Source: Algoriphagus oliviformis (GTDB taxonomy: Bacteria > Bacteroidota > Bacteroidia > Cytophagales > Cyclobacteriaceae). From it: a stretch of DNA of 64,000 bases. The translations under genes and the position numbers were made by a program. Below the pieces are notes generated by a model, which ran no database searches, was not told where the DNA came from, and saw only the letters and a program-made list of their open reading frames with translations. This document shows positions 17,411-26,133 of the stretch, piece by piece. The stretch covers positions 1 to 64,000 of the forward strand of contig NZ_JAFKCT010000005.1 in the NCBI RefSeq assembly GCF_017254915.1. The letters run 5' to 3'. How positions within the stretch are numbered: position 1 is the stretch's first letter; each line of letters opens with the position of its first letter.

Positions 17411-20400
17411 TTAAAACTGAAGTGTAAGGTTCACGCCCATCGTGCGAGTGCTTGGCAATTGCCCCATCTCGATGCCGGGGAGCAGGGTGCCGCCGTTGAG
17501 AGCGGCAGTCTCCGGATCATACATCGGGAAGTCCGTCCACATGGCCAGATCCCTGCCGTAGAGGGCAATGGATGCCTGGCGGATGCTGGTTTTCTGGAGC
17601 AGCTTTGCCGGCACGGCATACTCTATCCTCGCCTCTCTCAGCTTGATGTAGGAGGCGTCAAAGGAGTTGGACTCCACGTTGGCCCGGCGGTAGTAGTCGG
17701 CGTAGTAGTCCGCCAGGTTCACCTGCTTGGTGTTGGGGGAGTAGGTGCCGTCACCGTTGTCGATCACGCCCTCGCCCACGATGTAGCCGTCTTCGCGGCC
17801 ACGAAGGGTGTGGGTCAGCTTGCCCTGCTCGGACATCTTGTGGTGGGTCTGGGAATAGACCGTGCCGCCATATTGTCCGTCAAAGAGGACGCTGGCTCGA
17901 AGGCTCTTGTACACAAACTCGTTTCTAAATCCGGCTTTCCACTTCGCGTAGGCGTTGCCGATGTACTGGATTTCCGAAGGACGTGCGGGCAGTCCGTTGG
18001 CGCCATACACGATCTGTCCGTCTGGGGAGCGCACGAAGCCAAAGCCATAGATGTCGCCGGTAGTCCCGCCTACCTTGGCGATGATGGAGGCGTTGCCGCC
18101 GACGCCGATCACCTGGCTTCCATCCACCTCGTCAGGCAGGGAGAGGACTTCGTTGTTGTTTTTTGCCCAGGTGACAAAGGAGTTCCACTGGAAGTCGCTG
18201 GACTTGATCGGGCTGCCGTTCAGCACCAGTTCCACGCCGTGGTTTTTCACCTTGCCGGCATTCAGGATGGCACTGGAAAACCCGGTGGTGATGTCCACTG
18301 GCACCTCGAGGATCTGGTTTTTGGTCTCCGAGATGTAGTAGTTGACATCGATGCCCAGTCTCCTTTGGAAGAAAATCAACTCGATGCCGGTCTCAAAGCT
18401 GCTGGTGATCTCCGGCTTGAAGTCCACGTTGTAAAGCGTGGAGGGCACGGATGCCGAGCCGGGGAATTCGCTCTGTCCATAGTACTTGGAGGTGCGGTAG
18501 GGCTCGGTGTCGTTGCCGACCTGTGCTCCGGAGACTCTCAGCTTCGCAAAGGAAATCTGGGTAGGCAGGGAGAAGATGTCGCTCAGGACAAAGCTGGTGC
18601 TGACGGAAGGGTAGAAGAAGCTGTTGTTTTGCACAGGCAGGGTGCTGGACCAGTCGTTTCTGCCGGTGATGTCCACAAAGACCTTTTCGTCGAAGTCCAA
18701 GGTAGCCAGTCCGTAGAGGGAGTTGATCACCTTGTTGGCATTGTTGGTGGAGAGTACCGGGTTGTTGACCCCGTTGGCAAGCTTGTACACGCCCGGGATG
18801 ACGAGGCCATCGACGTAGGCACTCATCATGCGGTATTTGCGGCTCATATGGTTACCGCCCACGCTGGCGCGGAGGGAGATTTTTTCGGCCAGGTTTCCTT
18901 TGTAGGTGAAAAGGAAATCGGTGTTTTGCTCGTAGTTGGAGATGTACTGCTCCTTGTAGTAGCCACGCTGGAAGTTGGCCGTGCTATAAGGCCGCTGCTG
19001 CGCCCGCTCCTCCTGGCTCATGGCCAGACCGCCGCGTACCATCAGCTCGAAGTGATCGTCAAAGGCATAGTTTGCCGAGAGGTTGCCAAAGACGGCATTG
19101 TTGTTTACCGAGTTGGTCATCTCATAGGCGATCAGGAAGGGATTGTCGATAAAGGAGCTGAAGGGGTGTACCTGATCCACGTTTTCCTTGCCGGACTTCC
19201 AGATAGGACGATACCAATCCAGATCCACGTTGGGGTTTTGGAAGATCATGAAGTAGGCGATGGACTGGTTGTTGTAGCCCGTGGCGGGCAGGTTGTCCGA
19301 GTTTTTGTTAGTGTAGTTGGCCTTGGCGTTCAGCGTCAGCTTTTTGCTCACCTGCTGGTTGGCGGAGATGGCCGCCACCAGTCGGTCAAAGCCCGTGTTG
19401 GGCATGATCCACTCGTTTTTGGTCTGGGTGATCGATGCTCTCAGGGAGCCGGTCTCGCTGCTTCCATCCAAGGCGACCGCGTTGATCATGTTGAATCCGG
19501 TCTTCCAAAATCCCGTCACATTGTCCTCGTAAGGTCTCCAAAGCTCACGCTCGGCGGACTGACCCTCCAGGGTAGGGTCGTACTGGAAGTAGGATTGCCC
19601 TTCAAACTTCGGCCCGAAGGCACTGCTGGTACCACCGGTATTTGCTCCGTCCTCGGAGGCTCCATAGCTGTAGAACAGTTCTCCCGCTGAGTTGAAGGCT
19701 CTTCCGGTACCCTGTCCGTATTTGTATTGGCGGTCAGGCCATCTGAGGACGTTTTGGAAGCTGACGTTGGAATTGAGCGTCACGCCGAGTCCCTTGGTTT
19801 TCTTTGCCCCGCTCTTGGTGGTGATGATGAGTGCACCGTTTGCCGCGCGGCTACCGTAGAGGGCCGTGGCGCTGGCACCTTTGAGAACGGTGATGTTTTC
19901 GATGTCGTCGGGGTTTAGGTCCGCGATCCCATTGCCAAAATCGACCGGCACGTCGTTGCCGGATCCCGCTCCGTAGGCGTTGCTCACGCCGGAGGAAGTG
20001 AGGCTGGAGTTCATCGGCACGCCGTCGACCACGATCAGGGCAAAGTTGCCGTTGGGATTGAGGGAATTGTCTCCACGCAGGCTGATTTGGGAAGAGTTCA
20101 TTGGTCCCGATCCCGCAGAGAGCACGTTGAGACCGGCGACTTTGCCGCGGAGCGCATCCGACCAGTTGTTGGACCGGGCATCGAGCAGCTCCTCGGAGTC
20201 CACTTTTTGGGTGGCGTAGCCCAGGGCTTTTTCCTCACGCTTGATCCCCAAGGCGGTGACCACAACCTCGCCAAGGGACTCGCTTTCCAGCTGCAGGCGG
20301 ACGTTGAGCTCGGTTTGGTTTTCGATCAGGATCTCCTGACGGTCAAATCCCACATAGGAAAACACCAAGGTCGCGCCTGCGTCCACGGTGATGGAAAATC

Positions 20401-20896
20401 TCCCGTCCAGGTCGGTGGTGGTGCCTTTGGTAGTTCCCTTGATGATGATGTTCACCCCGGGCAGTAGTTCCCCGCTGTCGGCATCCATCACGGTCCCGGT
20501 GACAGAGACGCGCTCCACCGAGATGGCCGCTGCCGAGGTCTTCGGCTTGGTGCTCACCGCGATGGTGTTGTTGATCTGCTTAAACTTCAGGGACGACTGG
20601 GCGGAGATCGCCTCCAGGATGCTCTGGAGATCAGCCCGCTTGGAGGCAAAGCTGACGCTTTTGCTCAGGTCGAGCCCGCTCTCGTAGGAAAAGCGAAAGT
20701 CGGACTGCGTCTCAATTTGCTTGAAAGAGGCTGAAAGGGACAGCTCTTCCGAGGAAAATGAAATGGAGGTTTCCTCCAGTTTCTGCGCGGAGACGCCGCT
20801 TGCAAACACCATGGTGTGTAGCCAGCAGCTCAGCAGGCAAGCCGTAAATAGTCTCATAGCCAAGGTTTTTAAGGCTGGGGGTAGCTTTTTTTTCAT
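17411..20896 (-). CDS. SusC/RagA-family TonB-linked outer-membrane receptor with STN signalling domain
   Basis: This 1161-residue receptor starts with a signal peptide (to about residue 37) and then an STN/secretin-TonB short domain (about 50-115, LSASFKQIETQSDFRFSYES). A carboxypeptidase-regulatory-like domain (about 130-205, VTGTVMDADSGELLPGVNI), a TonB plug (ALGIKREEKALGYATQKV) and a large beta barrel ending in aromatic Phe (NLTLQF) follow. SusC proteins import ligands delivered by SusD using TonB energy. The STN domain normally contacts a FecR-type anti-sigma factor, and such a gene lies directly upstream. Transport and signalling are therefore probably coupled: ligand binding would release the ECF sigma factor encoded at 22071-22598. 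Confidence 0.93.
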   Translation of the reverse strand: MKKKLPPALKTLAMRLFTACLLSCWLHTMVFASGVSAQKLEETSISFSSEELSLSASFKQIETQSDFRFSYESGLDLSKSVSFASKRADLQSILEAISAQSSLKFKQINNTIAVSTKPKTSAAAISVERVSVTGTVMDADSGELLPGVNIIIKGTTKGTTTDLDGRFSITVDAGATLVFSYVGFDRQEILIENQTELNVRLQLESESLGEVVVTALGIKREEKALGYATQKVDSEELLDARSNNWSDALRGKVAGLNVLSAGSGPMNSSQISLRGDNSLNPNGNFALIVVDGVPMNSSLTSSGVSNAYGAGSGNDVPVDFGNGIADLNPDDIENITVLKGASATALYGSRAANGALIITTKSGAKKTKGLGVTLNSNVSFQNVLRWPDRQYKYGQGTGRAFNSAGELFYSYGASEDGANTGGTSSAFGPKFEGQSYFQYDPTLEGQSAERELWRPYEDNVTGFWKTGFNMINAVALDGSSETGSLRASITQTKNEWIMPNTGFDRLVAAISANQQVSKKLTLNAKANYTNKNSDNLPATGYNNQSIAYFMIFQNPNVDLDWYRPIWKSGKENVDQVHPFSSFIDNPFLIAYEMTNSVNNNAVFGNLSANYAFDDHFELMVRGGLAMSQEERAQQRPYSTANFQRGYYKEQYISNYEQNTDFLFTYKGNLAEKISLRASVGGNHMSRKYRMMSAYVDGLVIPGVYKLANGVNNPVLSTNNANKVINSLYGLATLDFDEKVFVDITGRNDWSSTLPVQNNSFFYPSVSTSFVLSDIFSLPTQISFAKLRVSGAQVGNDTEPYRTSKYYGQSEFPGSASVPSTLYNVDFKPEITSSFETGIELIFFQRRLGIDVNYYISETKNQILEVPVDITTGFSSAILNAGKVKNHGVELVLNGSPIKSSDFQWNSFVTWAKNNNEVLSLPDEVDGSQVIGVGGNASIIAKVGGTTGDIYGFGFVRSPDGQIVYGANGLPARPSEIQYIGNAYAKWKAGFRNEFVYKSLRASVLFDGQYGGTVYSQTHHKMSEQGKLTHTLRGREDGYIVGEGVIDNGDGTYSPNTKQVNLADYYADYYRRANVESNSFDASYIKLREARIEYAVPAKLLQKTSIRQASIALYGRDLAMWTDFPMYDPETAALNGGTLLPGIEMGQLPSTRTMGVNLTLQF

Positions 20897-20980
20897 AAAT
20901 TTGAATGGTTCATGTGTGGAAATGTGGAAAGCGTTTTGCCCTGGACAGAATGGATTCGTTGGCGCGGATCCATTCGCTTT

Positions 20981-21958
20981 TTAGGGGCAGGGGTTAAAGT
21001 GGAGTGTTACATTTTTTCCGTCGATTTGGTAGGTGAAAGGGATGGAATATTGGACTAGCTGGAGGAGGTTTTCCAGGTTTTCGTTTTGGTAGCTGCCCGA
21101 GATTTCGCAGGTGTTAGTTTCGCCGAGGTTGTGGCTGATCTGCACGCCGTACCAGTCTTCCAGCCGCTGGACCATTTCCGCCATTGGCGTATTTTGGAAG
21201 GCCAGCACATCCTCCGTCCAGGCAAAGACCGGATCTTTCGGGGCTATTTCGCGGACCGTACCCACCGCATTTCCATAGTCTAGGCGGAAATCAGGCTTCA
21301 GGAGAAAATCCGAGCTGAGCGAGTCGGAGACCTTGACCAGACCCGTCTTTACCGCGACCAGCTCAGGACCGTCGGGGTGGCTTTTGACCAAAAAGGAAGT
21401 GCCCAAAACCTCGGTGAGCAACTGGGCGGACTCTATCCGGAAGGGATGCAGGCTGTCCCGCTTTACCTCAAAAAATGCCTCGCCCTCCAGCTTCACCAGG
21501 CGGTTTTCGGAAAAATTCTCTGCGACTTGGATGCTGGTCCGGTGGAAAAGTTTGACCGAGGAGCCATCCGGTAGCTTGATCCGCTTGATCATGCCGGTTC
21601 CGTTTTGGAAGGTGACAAATGAGGTTTCCTGGACCTCGCTAGGCAGGGTTTCACCAAGTTGCTTTTGCGCCAGCCACCCCAAGCCGATGGCCAAGGTCAC
21701 CGCCGCGGCGACTCTCCAGATGCCAAAACCTGTGGGATTGGACTTCCGTCGGTCTGCCTTTGGGAGTGTTCTGGCTTGGATCTTGGCCAGCAGCTCCTGC
21801 TCGATCTGCGCTTTGCTGCGTCCCCTGTGGTCGGCGATTTCCAGCTTTTCGCCTTCGTCTCCGCTGTACCAGCGGTTGAAGTCTTTGACTTCCGCGGAGC
21901 TGGCTTTGCCCCGGAGTATTCTGCCTACGAGCCCAGCGAGGGTCGGATGTAGTCTCAT
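20981..21958 (-). CDS. FecR-family anti-sigma factor (DUF4974 C-terminus)
   Basis: This 325-residue inner-membrane regulator has an N-terminal cytoplasmic part (about 1-78), one membrane helix (about 80-98, WRVAAAVTLAIGLGWLA) and a periplasmic FecR domain with the typical LPDGSSVKLFHRTSIQV and LEGEAFFEVKRD motifs. It ends in a DUF4974 domain (FQNTPMAEMVQRLEDWYGV), which contacts the STN domain of SusC/FecA receptors. It sits between the sigma factor and the SusC gene and is transcribed in the same direction, the classic three-part trans-envelope signalling arrangement. Confidence 0.92.
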   Translation of the reverse strand: MRLHPTLAGLVGRILRGKASSAEVKDFNRWYSGDEGEKLEIADHRGRSKAQIEQELLAKIQARTLPKADRRKSNPTGFGIWRVAAAVTLAIGLGWLAQKQLGETLPSEVQETSFVTFQNGTGMIKRIKLPDGSSVKLFHRTSIQVAENFSENRLVKLEGEAFFEVKRDSLHPFRIESAQLLTEVLGTSFLVKSHPDGPELVAVKTGLVKVSDSLSSDFLLKPDFRLDYGNAVGTVREIAPKDPVFAWTEDVLAFQNTPMAEMVQRLEDWYGVQISHNLGETNTCEISGSYQNENLENLLQLVQYSIPFTYQIDGKNVTLHFNPCP

Positions 21959-22070
21959 TTGATCAGGTTTTCACTTGGAAGTGGAAAAACCTGCCCCTTT
22001 TTACCGCCCAAAACGGTTAAGTATTTGTGAATCTTGCCGGGATATAAAATAACCTGCGGGTAACAGCCGC

Positions 22071-22598
22071 TCAGTTGGACTGCAGAAAAACAGCAAGCAT
22101 GGGGGCCACATGCTTCAGCTCCCCACGCATGAGCTTGAGGGATTTGGAGAGCTGGTTGTGGACGGTTTGGGGAGAAATCTTCAGCTTTTCGGCCACCTCA
22201 TCGACAGTGTAGCCTTCCAGTCGGTTTAGCCTGAAAATCAGCGCGGCCCGCGGCGGAAGGGCATCCACCGCAACCTCGATCTGGCTGTACAGCTCCTCAA
22301 AGGCAAAGATGTCCTCCTCGTAATAGGCCTGCTGGTCATCCGTGTCCAGCCTGCGGCTCTTGGTCTGCTCGTCGATGTGGCGCATCACTTGGTATTTGAC
22401 AGCTGTGAGGAGGTAGGCTTTGATGCCGCTTCTGATCTGCACACTGTCTCGGCGGTTCCAGAGATCCACAAAGATCTCCTGGATCAGGTCTTCGACGATA
22501 GCCTGGTCCCTGATTTTCCGAAAGGCGCTTTGGTACATGAGTTCCCAATAGTCCTTGAAGACCTCCTCGAAAAAAACCGGGTTGGATAGGGATAGCAT
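22071..22598 (-). CDS. ECF-type RNA polymerase sigma factor (Bacteroidota sigma-70 subfamily)
   Basis: This 175-residue ECF sigma factor has region 2 (YWELMYQSAFRKIRDQAIVE, DLIQEIFVDLWNRRDSV) and region 4 (LPPRAALIFRLNRLEGYTVD, EKLKISPQTVHNQLSKSL), the typical helix-turn-helix for -35 recognition. Its partner FecR lies 112 bp downstream on the same strand. It is expected to direct transcription of the SusC/SusD operon when the receptor is occupied. The length and domain order are standard. Confidence 0.93.
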   Translation of the reverse strand: MLSLSNPVFFEEVFKDYWELMYQSAFRKIRDQAIVEDLIQEIFVDLWNRRDSVQIRSGIKAYLLTAVKYQVMRHIDEQTKSRRLDTDDQQAYYEEDIFAFEELYSQIEVAVDALPPRAALIFRLNRLEGYTVDEVAEKLKISPQTVHNQLSKSLKLMRGELKHVAPMLAVFLQSN

Positions 22599-22617
22599 AG
22601 ACTTAAGCGAGTCGCAT

Positions 22618-22625
22618 CAAAAATA
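22618..22625 (-). promoter_or_regulatory. Candidate -7 element of the ECF sigma gene
   Basis: On the minus strand this reads TATTTTTG, matching the Bacteroidota housekeeping consensus TAnnTTTG, 19 bp before the ATG of the sigma gene. The -33 part is not distinct. Confidence 0.35.
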
Positions 22626-22704
22626 GCTCGGTGCCGAAAAAGTCGAGAATCTGGCAGGTTAAGGTTTTATTAACAGATGCCGCTGGACCTAGGCGGGCTT
22701 GGAC

Positions 22705-22753
22705 AAAAAAAGAAGGGCTTTAGGCTTTATGGATGGCCTTCAAGTCCTTCTTG
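22705..22753 (-). terminator. Probable terminator of the 22790 gene
   Basis: On the minus strand AAGAAGGACTT and AAAGCCCTTCTT can pair with one mismatch over a ~25-base loop and are followed by seven T. It lies about 40 bp after the stop of the small membrane-protein gene. Confidence 0.45.
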
Positions 22754-22789
22754 GAGATTTTTTCGCAGCTCATGGGCGGCTTTGTTGCC

Positions 22790-23170
22790 TCAGCCCAACT
22801 GGGGCATGGCGTGTAGGCTCAGCCTTGCATCCTCGATCACCTTGCCGTTGGGTGCCACCTCTTTCAGGCTGCCCAGTAGTTGCTTGATTTTGCCGGAGCG
22901 GGATCTGAAGTAGATTTTTCTCCACTCGCCCGTGGTCAATTGAAGATTGAGCGCATAGACCTTGCCGCTCCACAGGAGATGGATGCGCTTGATGCTCCAG
23001 GTTTTCAGATCGTTTTCGAGATGGATTTTGGTCTTTTTGAGCGGGTGCCAGATCGTCAAGATCCGCCCTCTCAGGCTGATGCTGTTGCTGGTTTTCGTGT
23101 TGGAGAGAAAAATGGCGACAAACAGAAAAACGACCACAATGGAAAAGATACTCATCACTAGGTAGACCAT
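22790..23170 (-). CDS. Membrane-anchored hypothetical protein, 126 aa
   Basis: I do not recognise the family. An N-terminal hydrophobic helix (VMSIFSIVVVFLFVAIFL) is followed by a small basic domain (ISLRGRILTIWHPLKKTKIH, WRKIYFRSRSGKIKQLL) predicted to face the cytoplasm. The beta-rich, Lys/Arg-rich character is reminiscent of bacterial PH-like domains, but this is only an impression. It is a single minus-strand gene upstream of the sigma factor, separated by its own probable terminator, so it is not clearly part of the SusCD module. Confidence 0.5.
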   Translation of the reverse strand: MVYLVMSIFSIVVVFLFVAIFLSNTKTSNSISLRGRILTIWHPLKKTKIHLENDLKTWSIKRIHLLWSGKVYALNLQLTTGEWRKIYFRSRSGKIKQLLGSLKEVAPNGKVIEDARLSLHAMPQLG

Positions 23171-23592
23171 ATTGATTGAAGCTTGGTGAATCGATAAAGG
23201 CTTTTCAAGAAAAATGCCACCATACTCCTAAGGCGCATTTGGGCCTGATGAGAGGGGAGCGTACTTTTTGCCCAACTCCGGCCTGGCGCGCGACTTTGCC
23301 GGAAATCTGGCTTGAAAAGGCGGGAAAGTGCCGAAGCGAGTTGGTTTTGCTAAGGAATCGCCGCTTAAGAGGCGTTTAGAGTGGGAATTTTTTGATTTCC
23401 CTAGAACCCTTTTTTTTTCTGCTTCACCGGTTCCAAAGTTTTTCCCTGAGGATCAACTAGGGGAGAAGTGGGGATTTTTGGTGATCGACTGTGGTCTTAA
23501 AGCCCGCAATTTGGGATAAAACCAAGCAGAATCGGGAGCCCAAAGTCGGGAGGGGAGTTCCCTGGCTTAGTTTGAAGAAAGGTTTCCGCTTT
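23171..23592. other. Intergenic region, nothing recognised
   Basis: About 420 bp between two minus-strand genes. Short open frames exist on both strands, but none has a start context, composition or motif that would support a gene. No repeat shared with other parts of the window was found. Confidence 0.3.
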
Positions 23593-24000
23593 TCAGTCAG
23601 GGATAAAATAGACAAGGTCCACGACAGAACGAATGTACTCCCTGAGGTCTCCAAAATCTCCCGGTTTGGTGAAAAAGAGCGTAGCTCCGAGGCTAAGGGA
23701 GTCTTCCCGGTCTTTGGGATCCGAAGAGGTCGTGAATACAAAGACGGGGATGTGCTGGAAGAGCCGGTTGTTTTTCAGCTCCAGCAAAAGCGCCTTTCCG
23801 TTCATCCGGGGCATATTCAGGTCCAGGAAAATAATGTCCGGAAGGGGCAGGGTGGTAAGGTGTAAAACCTCCAAGGCATGGACTCCGTCCGTAGCCTCTT
23901 GTACGAGAATTGCGGGATAGATCTCCGAGACCGCTTCGCGAAAGAAGTCCCGGTCATCTTCATCGTCATCCACGAGCAAGAAGCTCTTGTTGTCAGCCAT
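23593..24000 (-). CDS. Stand-alone response-regulator receiver domain protein
   Basis: At 135 residues this is a single CheY-like receiver with no output domain. The acidic pocket (VDDDEDDRDF, Asp11-Asp13), phospho-acceptor Asp60 in DIIFLDLNMPRMNG, Thr90 in FVFTTSSD and Lys112 in FFTKPGD are all present. This pattern (DDDEDDRDFF, Rcp1-like) is common in Bacteroidota and cyanobacterial receivers that serve phytochrome-type or hybrid kinases. No histidine kinase is encoded nearby, so the partner is elsewhere. The gene is monocistronic. Confidence 0.88.
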   Translation of the reverse strand: MADNKSFLLVDDDEDDRDFFREAVSEIYPAILVQEATDGVHALEVLHLTTLPLPDIIFLDLNMPRMNGKALLLELKNNRLFQHIPVFVFTTSSDPKDREDSLSLGATLFFTKPGDFGDLREYIRSVVDLVYFIPD

Positions 24001-24090
24001 TCAATATAAAAATTAAGAAATAAGGTTGAGTGTCTAGACGGAAACCAGCGGGTTGACAAAATGTTTTCGGAAACTGAAAAAAAACCAACA

Positions 24091-24173
24091 TGATTATCCG
24101 CAATCTTGCAGTAAGCGAAATTACTTCTTCAATCTGGTCGGAAGACCGATGGCGGAAGACCGAAGTAGGGCAA
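24091..24173. repeat. Truncated second copy of the 14860 MITE-like element
   Basis: The sequence starts TGATTATCCGCAATCTTGC and continues in parallel with 14860-14912 and 14947-14967, ending in CCGAAGTAGGGCAA in both copies. The right inverted repeat is absent, so this copy has lost its 3' part. Confidence 0.6.
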
Positions 24174-24217
24174 CGGGGGATGGCCGTTAAATGGGGCAAG
24201 GTACGAAGCCTTCCCTC

Positions 24218-24295
24218 CGTCACTGCGAGGAACGAAGCAGTCTTTATTTTTTCCTCTGTTGAGATTGCTTCGCTCCTGCGTCGCTCGCAATGACG
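24218..24295. repeat. REP-like palindromic repeat
   Basis: CCGTCACTGCGAGGAACGAAG on the left faces GCTCGCAATGACGG on the right, with GAAGCAGTCT and AGATTGCTTC inside, forming a long imperfect hairpin. A relative is at 28613-28696. Confidence 0.65.
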
Positions 24296-24341
24296 GCGCA
24301 GGCAATCGGAATGACGTCTTTCAAGCCTTGGATCTACGAAT

Positions 24342-25535
24342 TTATAAAGGCCACTCGTCCTTTAGCTGTTTGCTGAGGGAGAAGTTTTGGGCATCGCCCT
24401 CTTGGACCAGGCAGGCCTGGAGCTCCTTGGTGATGGTCTTTTCATCCAAGTCTTGGCCGATGATCACGAGTTCATTCATACGGTCTCCGTATTTCGGGTT
24501 CCATTTTTCCATGATAAGGCGTTTGTTTTCCACAAAGCTGGGATTGTTCCTCCGCTCTCTTTCGGAGTAGGCAGCCCACCAGGTGCCAAAGGGCTCCGCC
24601 TTGAGCGAACCTCCGGCCTGGCTCCATAGCAGGGCGTGATGTGGTCTGGAGGCCAGCCAAAACAGTCCTTTGCTCCGTACCACGTTGGCAGGCCAAGAGT
24701 TGCTGATGTAGTTCCAGAACCTGCCCGGATGGAATGGACGGCGATTTCTGAATACGAAACTGCTGATGCCATATTCTTCCGTTTCGGGGACGTGCTCTTT
24801 GTTCAGTTCTTTGAGCCACCCGGCCGACTGCTCGGCCTTGTCGTAGTCGAAGAGGCCTGTGTTCATGATATCCTTGATCGGCACCTGGCCAAAGGAAGTG
24901 CGGATGATTTTGGCCTCCGGATTGAGCTTGATGAGCAAGCCCTCGAGCAGTTTCAGGTTTTCCTCGGAGACCAGGTCGGTCTTGTTGAGGACGATGACGT
25001 TGGCAAACTCCACCTGGTCTGTCAGCAGATTTACGATGGATCTGGCATCCTCCGGATCTTCGCCCATATCCCGGTCGAGGATCGTGTCGGAGGAGCCAAA
25101 GTCCCCAAAAAAGTTAAAGGCATCCACCACCGTCACCATGGTATCCAGCCTGCTGATGTGGCAGAGGTCCAGCAGCCTGTCACCTGTCTCAAAGGAAAAA
25201 GTCTGTGCGACGGGAATGGGCTCCGAGATGCCGGTGCTTTCGATCAGCAGGTAGTCAAATTTCCGTTGTTTGGCCAGCTTTTGGACTTCCTGGATCAGAT
25301 CCTCCCGCAGCGTGCAGCAGATGCATCCATTCGACATCTCGATGAGTTTTTCCTCCGTTCGGGAGAGTTTGATTTCATTCTGGACGAGCTTGGAGTCCAC
25401 ATTGACCTCGCTCATGTCGTTGACGATCACGGCGACTTTGTAGCCTTCGCGGTTTTGGAGGATGTGGTTGAGCAGGGTGGTTTTACCGGCGCCCAGAAAA
25501 CCGCTCAGTACGGTGACGGGGATTTTGTATTCCAT
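24342..25535 (-). CDS. COG0523 (CobW/ZigA-type) GTP-binding metallochaperone
   Basis: This 397-residue G3E-family GTPase has a P-loop at 12-19 (GFLGAGKT), the metal-binding CxCC motif at Cys71-Cys73-Cys74 (NGCICCTLR), the ESTGISEP switch region and NKTD for guanine recognition. A CobW C-terminal domain ([21 protein letters not shown]-type tail) follows. Zur-regulated COG0523 proteins such as ZigA and ZagA supply zinc to essential enzymes during zinc scarcity. The gene is 3 bp downstream of a MerC-like gene, and the operon starts at a divergent promoter with two copies of the 17-bp palindrome described below. It is therefore predicted to be switched on when zinc is low. ZigA/YeiR-like function is inferred from context. 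Confidence 0.88.
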   Translation of the reverse strand: MEYKIPVTVLSGFLGAGKTTLLNHILQNREGYKVAVIVNDMSEVNVDSKLVQNEIKLSRTEEKLIEMSNGCICCTLREDLIQEVQKLAKQRKFDYLLIESTGISEPIPVAQTFSFETGDRLLDLCHISRLDTMVTVVDAFNFFGDFGSSDTILDRDMGEDPEDARSIVNLLTDQVEFANVIVLNKTDLVSEENLKLLEGLLIKLNPEAKIIRTSFGQVPIKDIMNTGLFDYDKAEQSAGWLKELNKEHVPETEEYGISSFVFRNRRPFHPGRFWNYISNSWPANVVRSKGLFWLASRPHHALLWSQAGGSLKAEPFGTWWAAYSERERRNNPSFVENKRLIMEKWNPKYGDRMNELVIIGQDLDEKTITKELQACLVQEGDAQNFSLSKQLKDEWPL

Positions 25536-25538
25536 GGT

Positions 25539-26018
25539 TTATCGATGTTTGGGTTCGGGTAGCAGGCAGCCCGATTTGGATTTTCTGATATAGAGCCAGT
25601 TGGCAAAATGTCCCAAGGCGACGAGCATCGCGCCTATGGGAGTGATGAAATGGTCGTTAGTGCGGTGGCTCTTTACGAGGCGCTTTAGTTGCACCGGTCC
25701 GGCAGTTTCGATCGGCGCCAATCCGTGGCCATGTCCCCACACCAGGCCAGCAAGGATGACACTGAAGCCGATGACGACCAGAAGAATTGGAAGAGACTTT
25801 CGGTGATGTCTGCTGAATCCATGTGAAATGGCAAAGGCCGCCAGGAAAAGACTCAGCACGATCACCAGGTATTCTATCCACGGATTGGCAAGAAAACCCA
25901 GCCCAAGGATCGGCAGTGCGCTTAGCAGGAATGGCAAAGCCATGCAGTGGATGGCGCAAGCCAGGGAAGCGCTGATACCTATCCAATCCAAGTGTGTCCC
26001 TATAGAGGTGGTTTTCAT
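25539..26018 (-). CDS. MerC-like membrane protein, 159 aa
   Basis: The start is placed at 26018 (MKTTSIGTHLDWIGISASLA), since the frame upstream runs through the regulatory palindrome. Four membrane helices are visible. The first contains CAIHC (Cys21, His24, Cys25), the metal-binding pair typical of MerC transporters. A short His-containing loop (SHGFSRHHRKS, WGHGHG) may also bind metal. MerC proteins were described for mercury uptake, but Bacteroidota versions without mer genes are repeatedly linked to zinc-regulated operons. Here it is translationally close (3 bp) to the COG0523 GTPase. A role in zinc import across the inner membrane, or delivery to the GTPase, is an inference. Confidence 0.85.
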   Translation of the reverse strand: MKTTSIGTHLDWIGISASLACAIHCMALPFLLSALPILGLGFLANPWIEYLVIVLSLFLAAFAISHGFSRHHRKSLPILLVVIGFSVILAGLVWGHGHGLAPIETAGPVQLKRLVKSHRTNDHFITPIGAMLVALGHFANWLYIRKSKSGCLLPEPKHR

Positions 26019-26031
26019 AAAACAGGGTCTT

Positions 26032-26048
26032 TTGCAATAGTGTTGCAA
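26032..26048. promoter_or_regulatory. Candidate Zur box (divergent promoter, copy 1)
   Basis: TTGCAATAGTGTTGCAA fits the palindrome TTGCAAYANTRTTGCAA exactly. It lies 14 bp before the MerC-like start, where a bound regulator would block the minus-strand promoter. Confidence 0.7.
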
Positions 26049-26070
26049 ATATAGAATTGCAACAATTTAT

Positions 26071-26087
26071 ATGCAACAATATTGCAA
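26071..26087. promoter_or_regulatory. Candidate Zur box (divergent promoter, copy 2)
   Basis: ATGCAACAATATTGCAA matches the same palindrome with one end substitution. A further half-site ATTGCAACAAT lies between the two boxes. This copy is nearer the plus-strand ABC transporter operon. Confidence 0.7.
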
Positions 26088-26133
26088 ATAATGGATAGCG
26101 TTTTTAGGTTTGTGGCGTACGAACCGTCAGAAG

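Larger units (their letters stand above)
24001..24341. other. Intergenic region filled by two repeat elements
   Basis: This non-coding stretch holds a truncated copy of the MITE-like element (24091-24173), followed 45 bp later by a REP-like palindrome (24218-24295). No gene is supported. Confidence 0.5.

Noticed and set aside
17459..19690. Plus-strand open frame of 743 codons opposite the SusC-like gene
   Set aside because: It is the antisense shadow of a clear SusC gene; it has no domain, and such long frames arise from codon bias in GC-rich genes.
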